Assembly: GCA_958295855.1 (NCBI GenBank)
Contig: OY282383.1
Location: forward strand, 1,122,481 to 1,186,480
From: an uncultured Poribacteria bacterium
GTDB taxonomy: Bacteria > Poribacteria > WGA-4E > WGA-3G
Length of the DNA: 64,000 nt
Reading direction: 5' to 3'
Shown here: in pieces, positions 1-8,906 of the stretch
How the letters are laid out: each line of letters begins with the position of its first letter
Numbering within the stretch: the first letter of the stretch is position 1
Translations under genes and position numbers: made by a program
The notes under the pieces: generated by a model
What the model saw: only the letters and a program-made list of their open reading frames with translations
Told to the model about the DNA's origin: nothing
The model's database searches: none

Positions 1-1864
1 CAATTGCCCAGAGTTGGCCGCTGGGTGTTTGAACGAGATCTCGCAGGTGGCTTGTGGTTGGTGATTCCTGCATCAACCATGTGACACCGCCATCGGCTGT
101 GTGGAGAATTGTGCCGTTGTCTCCTACGGCCCAGCCTTGGTTGGCGTTGATAAAGAGGATGGCGTTGATGCTAGCATCCGTTGGCACTGTCTGCTCAGTC
201 CAAGTAGTGCCGCCATCTGTAGTTGCCATAATGGTGCCCTGGTCTCCGGCAACCCAGGCTGTCTGTTCATCAATCGCATGGATATCGTTTAATCGCGGGC
301 CCTGCATCATAGATGTCCAATTTTCACCTCCATCCATGGTCTTCGCGATAGTTCCAGCATCGCCGACGACCCAACCGACGTTTTGGTTGATGAAGTGAAC
401 GCCGTAGAGATTGTTAAAGCCAGCCCCTGTCATCATCGGGTCGCAGTCTTGACCGGCCCATGTTTGCCCACCATCGTTGGTGTGCATAATCCTGCCTGTT
501 TCTCCGACTGCCCAGGCATGTGTTGGGGCACCAAAACTCATGGCGTAGGATCCCATAGCACTTTTCCAACTCATTGGGCCTAATGTGTTAAAATTAATTC
601 GCTTGGCGGTACCATGGCCTTCATCGCCCGGGTCGCTCACGTTATGCCAGTTTTGTCCACCGTCAAGCGTTTCAGCCAAAGCTGCATTGCTTCCGACGAT
701 ATAACCTCTGTTTTCATCTACAAATCCTACGCCAAAGAGTTCAAAGACGTTCCCGCTATTTTGAGGGTTCCATGTTTCACCGCCATCGCTGGTGTGCCAA
801 ACGCTACCTGACAAGCCGACGGCCCAACCGAGTTTGTCATTGTGAAAATGGGCGGCCTGCAACTGGCTTGAACTAGAGACGATGTTCCAAGAACTGCCGC
901 TATCAGTCGTGTGCAGGATAGTTGCGTTACTCCCGACTATCCATGCTTCAGTTGGACTCAGCATGTGAACACCTTGGAGACGGGCAGCAACGGGCCGAGG
1001 TTCAATCGGTGCCCACGTTGTGCCTCCATCTGTTGTGCGTAGAATTACACCGAATTCCGCAGCAGCAATACCTACATTTTCATCGGCAAAGTGGACATCC
1101 CAAACAGGTTCAGGCATACCGTTTGAATTCGGTACTTTGCTCTCTTGGACTTCCCAACTCGCACCGTCAACTGTTGCAACAACAGCACCACCAGCACCGA
1201 CTGCCCATCCTGCTTTATCGTTTAGCATGAAAATGGCATCAAGTGTGTTGACCGTGGCACTCGTCTGGAATCCCCAGGTCTGCCCACCGTCGCTAGTGTG
1301 AAGAAGGGTTCCACCGCCGCCCGCCGCCCAACCGACTTGGGGGCTAACAAAGTGGATGCCTTCTATCGTGTTGTTGGTGCCAATTTTCTGTTTTGTCCAC
1401 GTCGTGCCGCCGTTTGAGGTGCCGATAATGAGGCCACCATCACCACTTGCCCAACCGTGTTTCTCATCAGCGAAAGAGACTGCTAAGAGGGCAGTGCGGG
1501 TGCCTGTCGTTTTTTTCATCCACGTCTGCCCACCATCGGTTGTTTTTAGCACAGTGCCATTGTCGCCCACAACCCAACCGATTTGTGGACTGATAAACCG
1601 CACCTTCTTTAACTCAATGTTAAAAGGTAAGGGTTGACTCGGTTGCATGTTCCAGGTTTGGCCGCCATCGCTGGTATGTAGAATCGTTGAACTGCTCCCG
1701 ACAATCCACCCGTGCTGTGCATCGACGAAAAAGACATCGGAAAAGGTAGCCTGCCACTTCGTTTCGCTCACCGCCACCCACGCTTTTTGCGCAAGTGCAA
1801 ACGGCGTAGCGCAAAGCAGGAGCACGACTACCAGAAAGGATAAGATTTGCGCTCTCGGTTTCAT
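1..1864 (-). CDS. Secreted Ycf48-like/BNR-repeat beta-propeller protein, 3' end outside window
   Basis: The minus strand is open from ATG 1864 to the window edge, 621 codons with no stop, so the C-terminus is missing. The N-terminus has a basic start and a hydrophobic stretch ending near PFALAQ, a typical Sec signal peptide, so the product is exported. It is followed by about 13 repeats of roughly 45 residues with the pattern GW-V-G-x-N/G-G-T-I-L-H-T-x-D-G-G-x-T-W, the signature of Ycf48/photosystem II stability factor-like and BNR propellers. In non-photosynthetic bacteria such proteins are extracellular scaffolds or sialidase-like folds without proven catalysis. No catalytic residues are evident, so a structural or binding role is inferred. 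A strong AGGAGG lies 5 nt before the ATG. Several overlapping plus-strand frames here are shadows of this gene. Confidence 0.88.
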   Translation of the reverse strand, partial: MKPRAQILSFLVVVLLLCATPFALAQKAWVAVSETKWQATFSDVFFVDAQHGWIVGSSSTILHTSDGGQTWNMQPSQPLPFNIELKKVRFISPQIGWVVGDNGTVLKTTDGGQTWMKKTTGTRTALLAVSFADEKHGWASGDGGLIIGTSNGGTTWTKQKIGTNNTIEGIHFVSPQVGWAAGGGGTLLHTSDGGQTWGFQTSATVNTLDAIFMLNDKAGWAVGAGGAVVATVDGASWEVQESKVPNSNGMPEPVWDVHFADENVGIAAAEFGVILRTTDGGTTWAPIEPRPVAARLQGVHMLSPTEAWIVGSNATILHTTDSGSSWNIVSSSSQLQAAHFHNDKLGWAVGLSGSVWHTSDGGETWNPQNSGNVFELFGVGFVDENRGYIVGSNAALAETLDGGQNWHNVSDPGDEGHGTAKRINFNTLGPMSWKSAMGSYAMSFGAPTHAWAVGETGRIMHTNDGGQTWAGQDCDPMMTGAGFNNLYGVHFINQNVGWVVGDAGTIAKTMDGGENWTSMMQGPRLNDIHAIDEQTAWVAGDQGTIMATTDGGTTWTEQTVPTDASINAILFINANQGWAVGDNGTILHTADGGVTWLMQESPTTSHLRDLVQTPSGQLWAI

Positions 1865-2038
1865 TATTTCCTCCTGAAGTACACACGTCGAGACAATAAC
1901 GCTCGCAAGCCAAGTGCTTGCTTTCATGACTGATTGTCGCGTGTTAATCCACACAAGGTAAAATAAAAAGATGTTATTAACTGTAGTATACCATTTTCGG
2001 TATTTTACGTCAAGCCTAATTTATTGCTTGTCCAGAGG

Positions 2039-2270
2039 TATTCCGTTTTCGGCGCAACTCCTATGCTTTCTGAATTTCTCTACAAGGGCACACTGCAAGG
2101 CACAGAGGACACAGAGCAATGATACCCCACAACCGATGGCTCAGAGGTATTGAGTTGTGGAAGGGCCCTCGATGAGGAGATGGAGGCGACAAGAGAACGG
2201 TATGTCTGTGCAAGTGGCTTTCGTTTTCTTGAAAAAAAGCGAAGTTTACAGCAAACTGAAAACGGAATAG
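2039..2270. repeat. 12-bp perfect inverted repeat bracketing a 232-bp noncoding segment
   Basis: TATTCCGTTTTC at 2039-2050 and its exact reverse complement at 2259-2270 flank intergenic DNA with no credible gene. This could be a small MITE-like insertion or coincidence. No target-site duplication was established. The rest of 1865-2291 shows nothing else that I recognise. Confidence 0.3.
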
Positions 2271-2291
2271 CATTAGTCAATTTAACTTTGC

Positions 2292-2320
2292 TTTACATTT
2301 CGCGGTAAATTTGCTATTAT
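2292..2320 (+). promoter_or_regulatory. Sigma-70-type promoter for the lyase-like gene
   Basis: TTTACA (2292-2297), a 17-nt spacer and TATTAT (2315-2320) lie about 55 nt upstream of the coding start at 2378. The spacing is ideal and each box has one mismatch to consensus. Confidence 0.6.
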
Positions 2321-2377
2321 GAAGCAATATTATCTTTAGCGACAGACCGGGGTGTCTGTCCAGTTAGGAGCAACTTC

Positions 2378-3505
2378 TTGGCAGACTACGCAAAAGCCTC
2401 CGTTCATTCTTCAGAACTGCGCGAATTTGAGGATAGCCAGACCGGCGCGCATATTTATCAGCTCACAAACGATACCTCTATTAACCATAACCTCTACTTT
2501 CTTACACCTTCGTTCACGCCCGACCAGGGGTATCTGATTTTTACCTCCTACCGTTCAGGAAAACCGAATTTTTTCAAACTGGCATTCCCTGATGGCGATA
2601 TTGTACAGTTGACGGATGCCGATGACATTCACGGCTACTCCGGGGTGATTTCCAAAGACGGGACTGAACTCTTTTATACGGAATTGGGCACTATCAAGGC
2701 AATTCATCTTGACACGTTTGCGGAACGCGTGCTTGCAAAATTCCCCGATGGGAGCCTCGGCGAATGCAGCGTCAGTGCAGATGAACAATTTATCGTGACA
2801 GCGATGAAGCGCGACGACAAATCGCACATTACCGTGACGGCTACTGATGGAAGCGGGGGTGAGGTTATCTATACTTCTCCGCATCAGACGATTATCCATC
2901 CGCAGTTTCATCCGAAACATGCTGCCCTAATTGCCTACTCTGGCGATCCGGCACCCCGGATGTGGACTATCAGGCGCGACGGCACCGAAAACCGCCTGCT
3001 TTATGAACACGACAATCACGAGTTTTTGGTTCACGAAACCTTCCTCGGCGCGCGTGATGAATTGATTGTGACGCATTGGCCATACTCGCTTCGGCGGATG
3101 TCCTTGGAAACCCTCCAGATGCAGACGATTGCCGATTTCAATGCGTGGCACATTGCCAGCAATCGCGATGGGACGACGGTGTTGTGCGACACCGTCCACC
3201 CCGATATCGGTTTGCGACTCGTTGATGTGGAAACCGGTGAACATAGGCCCATCTGTTATCCGCAGAGCTCGTCCAGCGGGAGCCAATGGAAAACTGACCG
3301 GTATGCGCTCGCCGAGGATTGGGCAGCAGCACAGCAAGCAGGCGATAGGGAAAAGTCCCTCAGTTGGATGGAGATGAAGGTGGATACAGTCTATGGCCCG
3401 CAGTGGACGCACCCGCACCCCTCGTTCAGCCCAGATGAAACGGCAGTCGTGTATACATCAGATGTATCGGGACATTCGCAGGTTTATGTTGCGGTGATTC
3501 CGTGA
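2378..3505 (+). CDS. Oligogalacturonate lyase-like beta-propeller (PL22 type)
   Basis: A 375-residue cytoplasmic beta-propeller with TolB/WD40-like blades (for example SFTPDQGYLIFTS and SFSPDETAVVYTSD). PL22 oligogalacturonate lyases cleave unsaturated pectin oligomers and bind Mn2+ through a Q-x-x-H-x-H motif near the C-terminus. The same spacing is seen here as QWTHPH at residues 342-347. Candidate upstream His residues are H219 (LVHE) and H258 (WHIASNRDG). Length matches the family (about 380-390 aa). The start is TTG with TTAGGAG 7 nt upstream, and no ATG fits better. No signal peptide is present. A decayed copy of its last about 75 nt sits at 11651-11731. Substrate specificity is inferred; family members of unknown function exist. 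Confidence 0.75.
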   Translation: MADYAKASVHSSELREFEDSQTGAHIYQLTNDTSINHNLYFLTPSFTPDQGYLIFTSYRSGKPNFFKLAFPDGDIVQLTDADDIHGYSGVISKDGTELFYTELGTIKAIHLDTFAERVLAKFPDGSLGECSVSADEQFIVTAMKRDDKSHITVTATDGSGGEVIYTSPHQTIIHPQFHPKHAALIAYSGDPAPRMWTIRRDGTENRLLYEHDNHEFLVHETFLGARDELIVTHWPYSLRRMSLETLQMQTIADFNAWHIASNRDGTTVLCDTVHPDIGLRLVDVETGEHRPICYPQSSSSGSQWKTDRYALAEDWAAAQQAGDREKSLSWMEMKVDTVYGPQWTHPHPSFSPDETAVVYTSDVSGHSQVYVAVIP

Positions 3506-3874
3506 GGAGGGGATTATGGAAACTGACCGAATTTTCACAGAAACACCCGAACGTGAAATCAGCACTTGATAGGTGGCTGGAATTGATGGAGCAAGAAAAT
3601 TTCGGTTCAATCGTTGAGTTGCGTAAAAAAATTTCCGCACGCTGACCCAGTTCTAGTAAAAGTGCAAGAAAGACTGCCTACGGGCTCGTACGCTACTGTA
3701 AAGAGAATTTGGACAGTTTTCAACATTGGCGGCAACAAAGTGCGTCTTCTTGCATCTATACAGTATCAATTCCAGCATGCCACTATTCGCAAAGTGCTAA
3801 CACACGCGGAGTATGATGCGTGGAACAAGAGGAGCATAGTCTTAGAGCGTGCAACCGCTGATATGCGTAATTAA
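3502..3874 (+). pseudogene. HigB-type RelE-fold toxin gene broken by a frameshift
   Basis: Two adjacent frames together encode a HigB-family mRNA interferase (PF09907-like). The first frame carries FSQKHPNVKSALDRW and IVELRKK; the second carries FPHADP, TVFNIGGNKVRLLASI and VLTHAEYDAWNK, the family hallmarks. The frames are joined by a seven-A run at 3625-3631: one A too many. Loss of one A by transcriptional slippage would restore a full protein, but simple inactivation is likelier. There is also an extra segment of about 20 residues between the FPHADP and TVFNIGG blocks relative to what I recall of the family. The apparent GTG start (3502) overlaps the stop of the lyase gene. The expected downstream antitoxin is missing and replaced by IS607 debris. 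Confidence 0.72.
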
Positions 3875-3887
3875 ACACACTTATTAC

Positions 3888-3915
3888 TTGACATACGCGG
3901 AGATTGTGGTATCAT
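3888..3915 (+). promoter_or_regulatory. Promoter of the IS607-like remnant
   Basis: TTGACA (3888-3893), 16 nt, TATCAT (3910-3915), only 8 nt before the ATG at 3923. This implies a leaderless or nearly leaderless message, or that the element's promoter was inherited in truncated form. Confidence 0.45.
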
Positions 3916-3922
3916 GGTTGTC

Positions 3923-4253
3923 ATGAATAAACGTTATCTGTCAACGCAAAAGGCGTGTGATGTGTTGGATTTAAATCCAGATTATTTGAGGAGGCTTGGC
4001 GTTCGATGGTAAAATCAAATCGTTCAGGACTGCAGGATGTCATTTTAGATACGCCGTTGACGAATTCATCGAGTCGCAAACCCCATCAGTTGTCACTACC
4101 GTTTGCTACTGTAGAGTCAGTGGCAACGCACAAAAAGCCGCCCTCGCGTCGCAAGTTGAATTCATTCGTCAGAGGTTTTTGATGCAGGTGGATGAGGGAC
4201 CAGTAACGCAATTCTCGCGGTTTATGTCTGCTGAAGATTTATCTTTTCAATAG
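3923..4253 (+). pseudogene. IS607-family serine recombinase (TnpA), frameshifted and truncated
   Basis: The first frame, from ATG 3923, reads MNKRYLSTQKACDVLDLNP, the MerR-like helix-turn-helix start of IS607 TnpA. It shifts frame near 3990-4000 and continues in the frame 3996-4253 with KIKSFRTAGCHFRYAVDEFI, then VCYCRVSGNAQKAALASQVE. The latter is the resolvase N-terminal region, with the catalytic serine in RVS. Similarity stops around 4190, well short of the roughly 200 residues of the family, and no tnpB follows. In intact elements this enzyme moves the IS as a circular intermediate. Here it is inactive debris. Its tail overlaps the 3' end of the M48 protease gene on the other strand. Confidence 0.72.
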
Positions 4254-5988
4254 CATCGGCGCGTGCTTTAAAATTGGGGTGGGTTGATAACATTTCGTTA
4301 AATGTATCCAGGTCTTCAGGTGCATCGTTCAATTGAATCACCTTCCGGAGAGCTTGTAAGAAAACAGTCGGTTGCTGCGTGAGTTCCACCGCATAAGCGT
4401 CTGCTTCAAACTCCATTCGCCGCCAAAATGGCATTAACCCAAATTGCACCAAGAGAAGAATCACGCCGAAATTGATGCTCACAAACAACAACCAATACGC
4501 CCACGATGGGATACCGGTAAGGAAACGAAACAAAAACAGACTGAGGCTCACCAACAGCAATTGCCCTCCGAACCCGAGAACAATCCATGCTACCTGTTTG
4601 AGCAGATGTCTATGTTTGAGATGTCCCAACTCATGCGAGAAAATGGTTTCAATCTCCTCAGGCCTGAGATGTTCAAGCAGATAGTCCGTGATAAACACAG
4701 TGCGCCACCTGGGCAGGATGCCTGCAACCCAGGCATTCGCTAACTTGTTCCCTGTGGTTTTCAGCAAAACGATGCCTCGGTAATCTATCCCTGCCTTTTG
4801 TGCGAGTTTGTGGAGGCGTTGGCCCAGTGTTTCATCTTTTAATGGTTTGCCGTTCCATACCCACCTTAAGGCAAAGGGAATCATGCAGGCAAACAGTGCA
4901 GTCAACATCGCGTATTGCACCAAGAGGAGGAGACCCGGGGCAAAAAACGGGACGTGCGGCAACATTTTCTGTGTGCCTAAAAAGCAGAAAGGGAGAAGTA
5001 TTGCGGGGGTGCCTAAGACAATCATCCGCAGATTGGTAAGGAGATTCTCGCGGAAACTCCACGTTGTCCTACCGGAGTTTTTTTCATTCCGATGCAAAAC
5101 AAATAAAAAAAACATATAGGATAGAATAGGAACTGTTGCCCCACCAAACATAAATCCCAAAATAGCGTTTCGTGTCAACATAGCAAACACATTTGCACAC
5201 CCGATAACCGTTACCACCCATATTATTATTGGAAACTGTAGATTGAGAATGATTCCTTGGATAGGTGAGAGTTTGACTTTGCCGAGCTCGTTGCGTGATA
5301 CACCTCGCCGGACGAACAGATAGAGGGTGGCACTCGGTGCAAACGTTAGAAAAACCAACAATGGAAATGTTTTGAACAACCACATCTTCGAAAACGATGC
5401 AGTGGCACTGAGCGTTGGCAAAATAGGAATCGCGAGGAGTTGTGTTGGATGAAGCGTATACCGAATTCGGTAACCTGACATCCCTACCCAATTCTTTTTG
5501 AAAGGAAATTGGCTTTGCCACTGCTCAGCATTCTCATTTGTAACCCCGGAAGATGTGAAGGTGCCTTGATAGGCGAATCCGTTTTGACCGATGATGTCGA
5601 TAATAATGCTTTCAGCGTTTGGAAATAGTTCACGGAGTACTTGAAAGTTAAGTGTAAAGTTTTTAGCGAGAGACTGTGTTTCTGAAAGGCATCCGCTTTG
5701 CCAAGTAATCTTCGCGCCTTTTTCTGATGTAATTTCTGTTGTGTTTTCAAAATACGTCCAGTCGTGTGCCAGTGCCAAGGCATTTGTGTCGGCGTGTATC
5801 TGTTCCTTGGAGACGGGCCCCAAGTATTTAATTCCAATGACATCCTCGGAACGCCAGCCAAGAACTCTGAAGGTTAGGTGAATTGATTTTCCGGCAGAAG
5901 GTGATTCCTTACCGAGAGTGATACCACTAAGGGAAACGAAAAGGCAGAGGCCGAAAATAGATATTTTTCTCATGCAGTGAATCGCCAT
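4222..5988 (-). CDS. Membrane-embedded M48-family zinc metalloprotease with extracytoplasmic N-domain
   Basis: 588 residues. An N-terminal signal-like segment (ISIFGLCLFVSLSGITLG) precedes about 190 residues of soluble extracytoplasmic domain, then several transmembrane helices. The zinc site is HELGH within TIFSHELGHLKHRH, with the third ligand Glu in RRMEFEADAYAVEL about 70-80 residues later, and two more helices between them. This is the layout of HtpX/Ste24-type M48 peptidases, which degrade or process membrane proteins. The protein is longer than HtpX (about 290 aa) because of the N-terminal domain, whose role is unknown. The start may be Met6 (5973), which begins the signal-like segment directly; no strong SD decides it. 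The substrate is unknown. Confidence 0.85.
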   Translation of the reverse strand: MAIHCMRKISIFGLCLFVSLSGITLGKESPSAGKSIHLTFRVLGWRSEDVIGIKYLGPVSKEQIHADTNALALAHDWTYFENTTEITSEKGAKITWQSGCLSETQSLAKNFTLNFQVLRELFPNAESIIIDIIGQNGFAYQGTFTSSGVTNENAEQWQSQFPFKKNWVGMSGYRIRYTLHPTQLLAIPILPTLSATASFSKMWLFKTFPLLVFLTFAPSATLYLFVRRGVSRNELGKVKLSPIQGIILNLQFPIIIWVVTVIGCANVFAMLTRNAILGFMFGGATVPILSYMFFLFVLHRNEKNSGRTTWSFRENLLTNLRMIVLGTPAILLPFCFLGTQKMLPHVPFFAPGLLLLVQYAMLTALFACMIPFALRWVWNGKPLKDETLGQRLHKLAQKAGIDYRGIVLLKTTGNKLANAWVAGILPRWRTVFITDYLLEHLRPEEIETIFSHELGHLKHRHLLKQVAWIVLGFGGQLLLVSLSLFLFRFLTGIPSWAYWLLFVSINFGVILLLVQFGLMPFWRRMEFEADAYAVELTQQPTVFLQALRKVIQLNDAPEDLDTFNEMLSTHPNFKARADAIEKINLQQT

Positions 5989-6295
5989 GGGTCTTTCATC
6001 AATTCAGTTTCTGCTCCGATTTTTCCGCATGAGGTATTTACCCCTGCAAAGCAGGGGCGGATACCCGGTTCAAAATCGGGTTTCTTTTGGGTCCGAGAGT
6101 ATTCCTTACGAATTAACGAAAAGAAGCCAGATGGATTGCAGTACTTTGCCACGGGTAAATGGTATAGGGATGCCTACACTGCAAAATGCGTTGAACCATC
6201 TAATTTGAAAGAAATCCCGAACTACCAAGACGAGGACAAGCGCGAAGCAGATACGCTAACCAGCAATAACCTCCCGTGAGTTCACACGCGAATTT
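5989..6295. other. Intergenic stretch with one REP palindrome and a possible small frame
   Basis: Contains the palindrome at 6033-6065. A plus-strand frame runs across it to 6279 (YFATGKWYRDAYTAKC...). It has no SD and includes the palindrome, so I do not call it a gene. Confidence 0.4.
6033..6065. repeat. REP-like palindrome, family GGTAT-ACCCCTGCAAAGCAGGGG-ATACC
   Basis: A 33-bp copy with the core CCCCTGCAAAGCAGGGG between GGTAT and ATACC arms. Other copies lie at 9363-9397 (variant), 10838-10868, 35295-35328 (inside uvrA), 37768-37801 and 37851-37881 (variant). Confidence 0.8.
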
Positions 6296-6616
6296 TTAAC
6301 GGAGCTCCCACCCAAAAAAGAAGGAACCAATCAGCCAGACTATAAACACGAGGCTAATTATCACGCTAGTTATCAGACCCCAATGATATAGCCACTTATG
6401 CCACCGTGGAAACTTTGTAACCCAGGTATATCCTGTTCCTGTCCGAAAAATCCATGTCCAGAGCCAAGAACTGATGCCAAGCGATACGACAGTGATTAGC
6501 CCGCTGTCAGTTAGGCGCTCCTGCAGCATTCCAAAGAGCATCAAGAACAAGGCAAAGTATACGAGTTTCCCTACTGGTTCTGTGTTTGCAGTGCCATCTG
6601 TCTGAAGATTTTTCAT
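6296..6616 (-). CDS. Small integral membrane protein, unknown function
   Basis: 106 residues from ATG 6616, chosen because GGAGG lies 7 nt upstream; a longer frame to 6679 lacks an SD. Three hydrophobic segments are visible: LVYFALFLMLFGML, LITVVSLGISSWLWTWIF and LITSVIISLVFIVWLIGSFFF. The short N-terminus before the first helix is polar. I do not recognise a family. It lies in the same direction as the small secreted gene at 6709-7011, about 90 nt downstream of it, and the two may be co-transcribed. Confidence 0.65.
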   Translation of the reverse strand: MKNLQTDGTANTEPVGKLVYFALFLMLFGMLQERLTDSGLITVVSLGISSWLWTWIFRTGTGYTWVTKFPRWHKWLYHWGLITSVIISLVFIVWLIGSFFFGWELR

Positions 6617-6708
6617 ATAAAGACCTCCATAATTGTGGTATGGTGATGATTGCAGCGTCTCTTTACTTTTGGGGAGCATCCAAGAGACGCTGCAACTTCC
6701 GTGTGGGG

Positions 6709-7011
6709 TTACTCCGTATAGAGGTTACCACCATACCACAAATTTTTAGCTGTGTTGACAATAACATCAACGCAAGCATTGTATAAGATAACAATCCGCT
6801 CATAAAGGGAGGGCCAATAAGAAGTATCCTCACGGGTGGACTCACAGTTCCCTGGAAAACAGTGGCATTCCTGTGGGGCACAGCAACCTGTGCCGGCAGG
6901 ACAACTGCGAGTCATTTCTACTTTCGTTGGGGGTATAAAAGCTAAGGTTTGTAACGATATAAACGTAAGTGACACAATCCATATAGTACCCCCTAAAAGT
7001 TTGTGATTCAT
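6709..7011 (-). CDS. Small secreted cysteine-rich protein, unknown function
   Basis: 100 residues from ATG 7011, which opens a clean Sec signal peptide (LLGGTIWIVSLTFISLQTLAF). GGGAGCG lies just upstream. The mature part has a Cys cluster (RSCPAGTGCCAPQECHCF, then GNCE) of seven cysteines within about 30 residues, suggesting disulfides outside the cytoplasm or metal binding. No named family is recognised. The frame continues upstream to 7212 without an SD; the signal peptide start is preferred. Confidence 0.6.
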   Translation of the reverse strand: MNHKLLGGTIWIVSLTFISLQTLAFIPPTKVEMTRSCPAGTGCCAPQECHCFPGNCESTREDTSYWPSLYERIVILYNACVDVIVNTAKNLWYGGNLYTE

Positions 7012-7183
7012 TTTCACGCTCCCAATTCTGAATTTCTGTGCGTTGAACCTTCGTCTCCGAGGCAGAAAAGCGTAACGCTGAGAGAAAAGAGTATCAGAAG
7101 ATGTAGATTTACAAGTTTGAATCGTTTCATAAGTGAGAACTCCTTCTGTGCGCAAGAGGCGGTGAACCTCGTTTGACAACAGC

Positions 7184-8011
7184 CTATTTGTCTGTCGCTT
7201 CAACATCAACATCTAAGCCGGAGACTTCTTCAATGAACACTTCGGCATCTGCCTCCGTAATTGTGCCATCTTTGAAGGCATCTTCGGCAAGTTCGTGTGC
7301 ATAATGTGCCATCTCTAATTGCGTCGTGAACTCGACCCAGTCTTCAACCCATTCACGGCGTTTCGTTGCGAGGGTGTCGCTGGGGCGAAGTAAGTCTCTA
7401 CCGAGTTCAAAGGTTTTTGGGAGAACCTCCGTCGGCTTCATCGCGAAAATTTGTTCACGCAGTGCTGCATCGTCTGCACCGGCTGCGTTATATGCCGTTC
7501 TCAGGGACAAGATACGACTTGTGGTATCCCAGTCGTCGAGAAACGCGGAGACTCTTGGGTCTTCTCCATGCAGGTAAAGCAGCAGTTTCTCTAATGCTGC
7601 ACGTGTTCGCTCCAAATCAATGGTGCCAAAGACAGACGCATCATCAAAGAAAGCAAAGGCATCGTCAAAAACAGTGTCAATTTCTGCCTGAGAGATATCA
7701 CCGGGCCCTGCCGCACCGCTTTGCGTCATTTCAAGGATGGCACTGCGCCGCTGAAAATCGGAGGTCGGCGTGTCCGTTTCCGCAGTTTCGACCGCGCGGC
7801 TCTCGGTGCTCGAGGGGTGGCTGTTGGGTGTCGTTTCTCCGAGGGGTGCTGACGTTTTCTCGTCGACGGTTTCTAGGGCACTGCCTGTCGTTGGCGTCGT
7901 CGGTAAACTCTCGGAAAATTTCCGTATGTCATATTCTGTGTAGAGAAACAGGCCGGCGCAGAAAAGCACTACGAAGAACCCTATAATCGTTAATGTTCGT
8001 ACTGAAATCAT
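7184..8011 (-). CDS. Membrane-anchored protein of unknown function
   Basis: 275 residues from ATG 8011 (AGGAGA 7 nt upstream). One N-terminal transmembrane anchor (LTIIGFFVVLFCAGLFLYTEYD) is followed by a Thr/Ser/Pro-rich linker of about 70 residues and a predicted alpha-helical domain. The anchor and linker resemble the start of the protein at 28794-29441 (both have a hydrophobic segment ending F-x-Y-T-E-[YW]-D, then [RQ][KR]F and a linker rich in T, S and E). The two look like paralogues in their N-terminal part; the helical domains differ. No catalytic motif is seen. It is probably an envelope-anchored structural or sensor protein. Confidence 0.6.
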   Translation of the reverse strand: MISVRTLTIIGFFVVLFCAGLFLYTEYDIRKFSESLPTTPTTGSALETVDEKTSAPLGETTPNSHPSSTESRAVETAETDTPTSDFQRRSAILEMTQSGAAGPGDISQAEIDTVFDDAFAFFDDASVFGTIDLERTRAALEKLLLYLHGEDPRVSAFLDDWDTTSRILSLRTAYNAAGADDAALREQIFAMKPTEVLPKTFELGRDLLRPSDTLATKRREWVEDWVEFTTQLEMAHYAHELAEDAFKDGTITEADAEVFIEEVSGLDVDVEATDK

Positions 8012-8087
8012 TTTGCTATCTCCTGTGATGTTCAGTGGCATCCATCTTATAAAAAGGGATGCCACTGAAAAAGAATAGTCGTGGTTA

Positions 8088-8591
8088 CTATCTCCACTTC
8101 ACCTTTAACTTCAAGCCTCCCTTCGTTTCCTCATTACCGTTACCATCTTCGGTGTGCTTAAAAGTGCCAGTCACCTCAACCGAAGTACTACCGTCGTCAC
8201 TTGTTTTTTTCACACCTATTGAGGCTTCAAAGCCGCGCGTGGAACAGCTCCCCGATGATGTCGTCTTTGAGCCTTCTGTCGGCGTTACCTCAATGGTTAC
8301 CTCGGTACAGCCTTCAGAGGAACACCCGCCCGAATCGGCCGCAATCTCTGGCGGAGGCGCAATGTCCGCGCCATAGGATGTCTCGGAGACATCCACGATC
8401 GGGGATATCTCGCGACGTGGGGGTTCCGGTTTGGCATCTGAGTCGGGAGCAAAGTCGATAATGACAAAAAGCGAGAATAACACTTTTTGTTTGAGTGGAG
8501 GACTGCGCGGCCCGCTCGTGCTTTTTGATGGCGGTTTTGGCAATCTCTCCGTGTAAGGTGCTAGCCTAAAAGTATCACAAAGTATAGGCAT
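8088..8591 (-). CDS. Hypothetical Ser/Thr-rich protein, start uncertain
   Basis: 167 codons on the minus strand. The C-terminal half is rich in Ser, Thr, Gly and charged residues with paired Cys (GGCSSEGC), resembling a beta-rich exported domain. The frame's own N-terminus is not a signal peptide. A different frame from the ATG at about 8598 would start MKCLYFVILLG, signal-like, before a stop. A frameshift may therefore separate a signal peptide from this domain, or translation may begin internally at a non-ATG codon before KVLFSLFVIIDFAPDSDA. No SD is convincing. No family is recognised. Confidence 0.4.
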   Translation of the reverse strand: MPILCDTFRLAPYTERLPKPPSKSTSGPRSPPLKQKVLFSLFVIIDFAPDSDAKPEPPRREISPIVDVSETSYGADIAPPPEIAADSGGCSSEGCTEVTIEVTPTEGSKTTSSGSCSTRGFEASIGVKKTSDDGSTSVEVTGTFKHTEDGNGNEETKGGLKLKVKWR

Positions 8592-8906
8592 TTCATGCTA
8601 CAATTAGGTTAGCCCTGTCATACCGAGTCTATGGCAGTGCCGCGTCGTCGGTGCTAGTATCACCGTCGGCGCACCTCTATAATATTGAGAGGACCGCCAA
8701 TTGCGAAAAAATCGCGTTCACACACCAATTTTCGGGTATGAATGTCTTAATTCTACTATAAAGTCACAAAAAAGTCAAGTTTTTTGATTAAAAGACAATA
8801 GCAACCACTTAAAAAAGTCTCTGTTGCTATTTTAACAAAGGATAAGAGGCTTTCGTCTCACCAAGCGCGCTTAGAAAGCGCGCCTACAGGCCTTCAGTTT
8901 TACCCC
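8592..8906. other. Intergenic region with several hairpins, no gene
   Basis: Short inverted repeats are visible: GTCGGTG/CACCG near 8650-8675, CCTCT/AGAGG around a TATAATAT core near 8675-8693, and AATAGCAAC/GTTGCTATT near 8797-8832. The last could terminate a transcript. Otherwise nothing recognised. Confidence 0.4.

Noticed and set aside
54..1637. Series of plus-strand frames (93-114 codons)
   Set aside because: They are antisense shadows of the repeat-containing minus-strand Ycf48-like gene, whose frame is open across the whole region with a signal peptide and SD.
3614..3640. Programmed -1 frameshift in HigB
   Set aside because: The shift needed is +1 (or loss of one A), not -1, and no stimulatory structure was seen; slippage or simple mutation is favoured.
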